Assembly: GCF_001428825.1 (NCBI RefSeq)
Contig: NZ_LMIT01000010.1
Span: 92,049-134,075 of the forward strand
DNA: 42,027 nucleotides
Source: Nocardioides sp. Root240
GTDB lineage: Bacteria > Actinomycetota > Actinomycetes > Propionibacteriales > Nocardioidaceae
Direction of reading: 5' to 3'
A program made the translations under genes and the position numbers. This document shows, one piece after another, positions 40,510-42,027 of the stretch (position 1 is the first letter of the stretch; every line of letters begins with the position of its first letter). The notes under the pieces were generated by a model. The model ran no database searches and was not told where the DNA came from. It saw nothing but the letters and a program-made list of their open reading frames with translations.

Positions 40510-41775
40510 GTGGACAAGCCGCCGTACGTCCCCCTCGAGGACGTCGACCTGGTCGATCTCGACCGCTTCGCCGGCCCCGAGGCATGGGGCATGCTCGACA
40601 CCCTGCGCAAGGAGTCCCCTGTCCACTGGCAGCGCGAGACCGACGGCGGCAGCGGATTCTGGGCGGTCACCCGGCACGCCGACATCTGCGAGGTCGACAA
40701 GGACCCCGAGACCTACACGTCGACCGGCTTCGTCAACCTCGAGGAGGTCGACGAGGACCTGCGCGAGGCCCGCCGCTCCATCCTCGAGATGGACGGCCTG
40801 CGCCACCGCGCCCTGCGCAAGCTGATCTCCCGCGAGTTCAGCCGCCCCAACCTGATGCGCAACTACGAGGCCCTCCTCCGCGACATCACCCGCACGACCG
40901 TCGACGCGGCCCTCGCCAAGGGCGAGTTCGACTTCGTCGAGGACGTCAGCGCGGACTTCCCGATCCAGGTGCTCGCCCGCCTGCTCGACGTACCGCAGGA
41001 GAGGACGGGGCAGCTGATCGACTGGGGCAACGAGATCATCGGCTTCTCGGACCCCGAGCACGCGAAGATCCTGATCTCCGACGCCGCGAGCGAGCAGTAC
41101 AAGCACCTGCCGTTCCGCTCCCCCGTCTCGCAGGAGGTCTTCGACTACGGCCGCGAGCTCGCCGCGATCCGCAAGGGCGGCGACGGCACCGACCTGGTCA
41201 GCCAGCTCGTCAACAAGATCCCCGAGGACGGACAGGCCATGTCGGCCTCGGAGTACGACTCGTACTTCCTGCTCCTCGTCGTCGCCGGCAACGAGACCAC
41301 CCGGCACACCATCACGCACTCGATGCTCGCCCTGCTCGAGCACCCCGAGCAGCTCGCCAAGCTGCAGGCGGACCCGTCGCTCATCCCCGACGCCGTCGAG
41401 GAGTTCCTCCGGTGGGCCTCCCCGGTCTACCACTTCCGTCGCACCGCCACCCGCGACGTCGAGCTCGGCGGCCAGACGATCAAGGAGGGCGAGAAGGTGG
41501 TCATGTGGTTCGCCTCCGGCAACCGCGACGAGGACGTCTTCGACGACCCCTACGCCTTCGACGTCACCCGCCGGGACATCGACCACGTCACCTTCGGCAA
41601 GGGCAGCCCGCACCTGTGCATGGGCAACAACCTGGCCCGCATGGAGATCCGGCTGATGTTCGAGGAGCTGATCCCCCGCCTCGCGTCGATCGAGCTGAAC
41701 GGCGAGGTCCGCCGGGTCCGCAGCAACTTCGTCAACGGCATCAAGACGCTGCCGGTCAAGGTCACCACGCACTGA
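40510..41775 (+). CDS. Cytochrome P450
   Basis: A 421-residue soluble bacterial P450. The I-helix oxygen-activation motif is AGNETT (259-264), ExxR is Glu298-Arg301 (EEFLRWASPV) and the heme loop is FGKGSPHLCMG with Cys370, a spacing like CYP124/CYP125-type enzymes. SGNRDEDVFDDPYAFD is typical of actinobacterial members. No ferredoxin or reductase partner is encoded nearby. GTG 40510 has a GGAGAG ribosome-binding site. It is divergent from the ring-cleavage operon and shares its twin operators, so it may perform the first hydroxylation or an O-demethylation that makes the catechol. The substrate is unknown. Confidence 0.93.
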   Translation: MDKPPYVPLEDVDLVDLDRFAGPEAWGMLDTLRKESPVHWQRETDGGSGFWAVTRHADICEVDKDPETYTSTGFVNLEEVDEDLREARRSILEMDGLRHRALRKLISREFSRPNLMRNYEALLRDITRTTVDAALAKGEFDFVEDVSADFPIQVLARLLDVPQERTGQLIDWGNEIIGFSDPEHAKILISDAASEQYKHLPFRSPVSQEVFDYGRELAAIRKGGDGTDLVSQLVNKIPEDGQAMSASEYDSYFLLLVVAGNETTRHTITHSMLALLEHPEQLAKLQADPSLIPDAVEEFLRWASPVYHFRRTATRDVELGGQTIKEGEKVVMWFASGNRDEDVFDDPYAFDVTRRDIDHVTFGKGSPHLCMGNNLARMEIRLMFEELIPRLASIELNGEVRRVRSNFVNGIKTLPVKVTTH

Positions 41776-41804
41776 ACAGACCCGGCCGGCTGCGGCTCGG
41801 CGTC

Positions 41805-41880
41805 GTGACCCCCTCGAGTGGGCACAGACCGCAGATTTTCGGCCGATTTCTCTGCGGTCTGTGACCAAACGAGGGGTCAC
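41805..41880. repeat. Composite two-stem inverted repeat downstream of the P450 gene
   Basis: The outer arms are GTGACCCCCTCG (41805-41816) and CGAGGGGTCAC (41870-41880), pairing with one bulged C. A 6 x 6 internal loop follows, then perfect 13-bp inner arms CACAGACCGCAGA (41823-41835) and its complement (41851-41863). The 15-base apical loop has T-runs around a TCGGCCGA dyad. Exact 9-base copies of AACAGACCC lie outside at 41775-41783 and 41889-41897. It follows the P450 stop by 29 bases and may be a terminator. Its outer stem, internal loop and inner stem repeat the plan of the palindrome at 31609-31698, with different sequence. Confidence 0.72.
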
Positions 41881-41922
41881 CAACACGCAACAGACCCACA
41901 CGAGCCGGGCGGCCGCGTCAGC

Positions 41923-41949
41923 GGCGGCGCGGACGAAGTCCGTGCCGCC
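41923..41949. other. Short hairpin in the gene-free right end
   Basis: Arms of 12 bases (GGCGGCGCGGAC and GTCCGTGCCGCC) around a GAA loop pair completely in plus-strand RNA, with one G.U. It could be a terminator-like or processing structure. The rest of 41881-42027 is GC-rich, low-complexity sequence ending in GCGAGCGAAGCGA, and I see no convincing gene in it. Confidence 0.4.
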
Positions 41950-42027
41950 AACCGCGCCGCCCAGCCGACCGGCCGGGGCCCGGGGTCAAGGCCGCCGAAG
42001 GCGCCGCGCAGCGGGCGAGCGAAGCGA

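Noticed and set aside
41881..42027. Start of another gene at the right edge
   Set aside because: No start codon with a ribosome-binding site or family-like reading was found on either strand; the sequence is low-complexity.

Overview
The window is about 42 kb of very GC-rich DNA, with GC-biased third codon positions, GTG starts and many 4-base start/stop overlaps (ATGA, GTGA). Together with an F420:NADPH oxidoreductase, several luciferase-like (LLM) oxidoreductases and typical actinobacterial regulators, this points to an actinomycete, plausibly of the Nocardioides type. The genus is an inference; no rRNA or housekeeping marker is present. I see no tRNA, rRNA, CRISPR array, transposase or integrase. 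No stretch longer than 300 bases lacks a gene. The window is a catabolic accessory region made of five regulated blocks.

Block 1 (55-2985): a methyltransferase, an MFS exporter and a divergent LysR regulator with a palindrome over its start. Block 2 (2987-15886): twelve minus-strand genes opposite a LysR regulator. They encode a NtaA/SnaA/DszA-type monooxygenase, a complete family-5 (Dpp-like) ABC importer, an SsuD-like monooxygenase, a CaiB CoA-transferase, a short crotonase, a thiol-dioxygenase-like cupin, an alpha/beta hydrolase and a flavin reductase. This reads as uptake and oxidative breakdown of an organosulfur or related compound. A 27-bp stem that pairs fully only in the transcribed RNA separates the SsuD-like and CaiB genes.

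Block 3 (15914-24621): a nearly complete aldoxime-nitrile pathway. An AraC regulator faces an operon of amidase, nitrile hydratase beta and alpha (cobalt-type CTLCSC site), NHase accessory protein, CbtB and CbtA cobalt transporter proteins, a small [2Fe-2S] thioredoxin-like ferredoxin, aldoxime dehydratase and, after a strong hairpin, an acyl-CoA synthetase. The route is aldoxime to nitrile to amide to acid to acyl-CoA, with a cobalt supply inside the same operon. This is the most interesting system here.

Block 4 (24687-31598): a GMC oxidoreductase, then a LysR regulator divergent from a three-gene operon of GABA aminotransferase, glutamate dehydrogenase and succinate-semialdehyde dehydrogenase. 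The glutamate dehydrogenase closes the 2-oxoglutarate/glutamate cycle. A 90-bp near-perfect palindrome lies between this operon and the next one.

Block 5 (31716-41775): a nine-gene minus-strand operon divergent from a cytochrome P450. It encodes an acetoacetate-decarboxylase-family protein, HpaE-like dehydrogenase, HpaD-like class III extradiol dioxygenase, HpaG-like FAH protein, an F420-type LLM protein, a glutamine-amidotransferase-like protein, an SDR, a GabD1-like semialdehyde dehydrogenase and an F420:NADPH oxidoreductase. Two 20-bp palindromic operators sit in the divergent promoter, but their repressor is not in the window. A second composite hairpin follows the P450 gene. The right end (41881-42027) holds a short hairpin and low-complexity GC-rich sequence with no gene that I can support.
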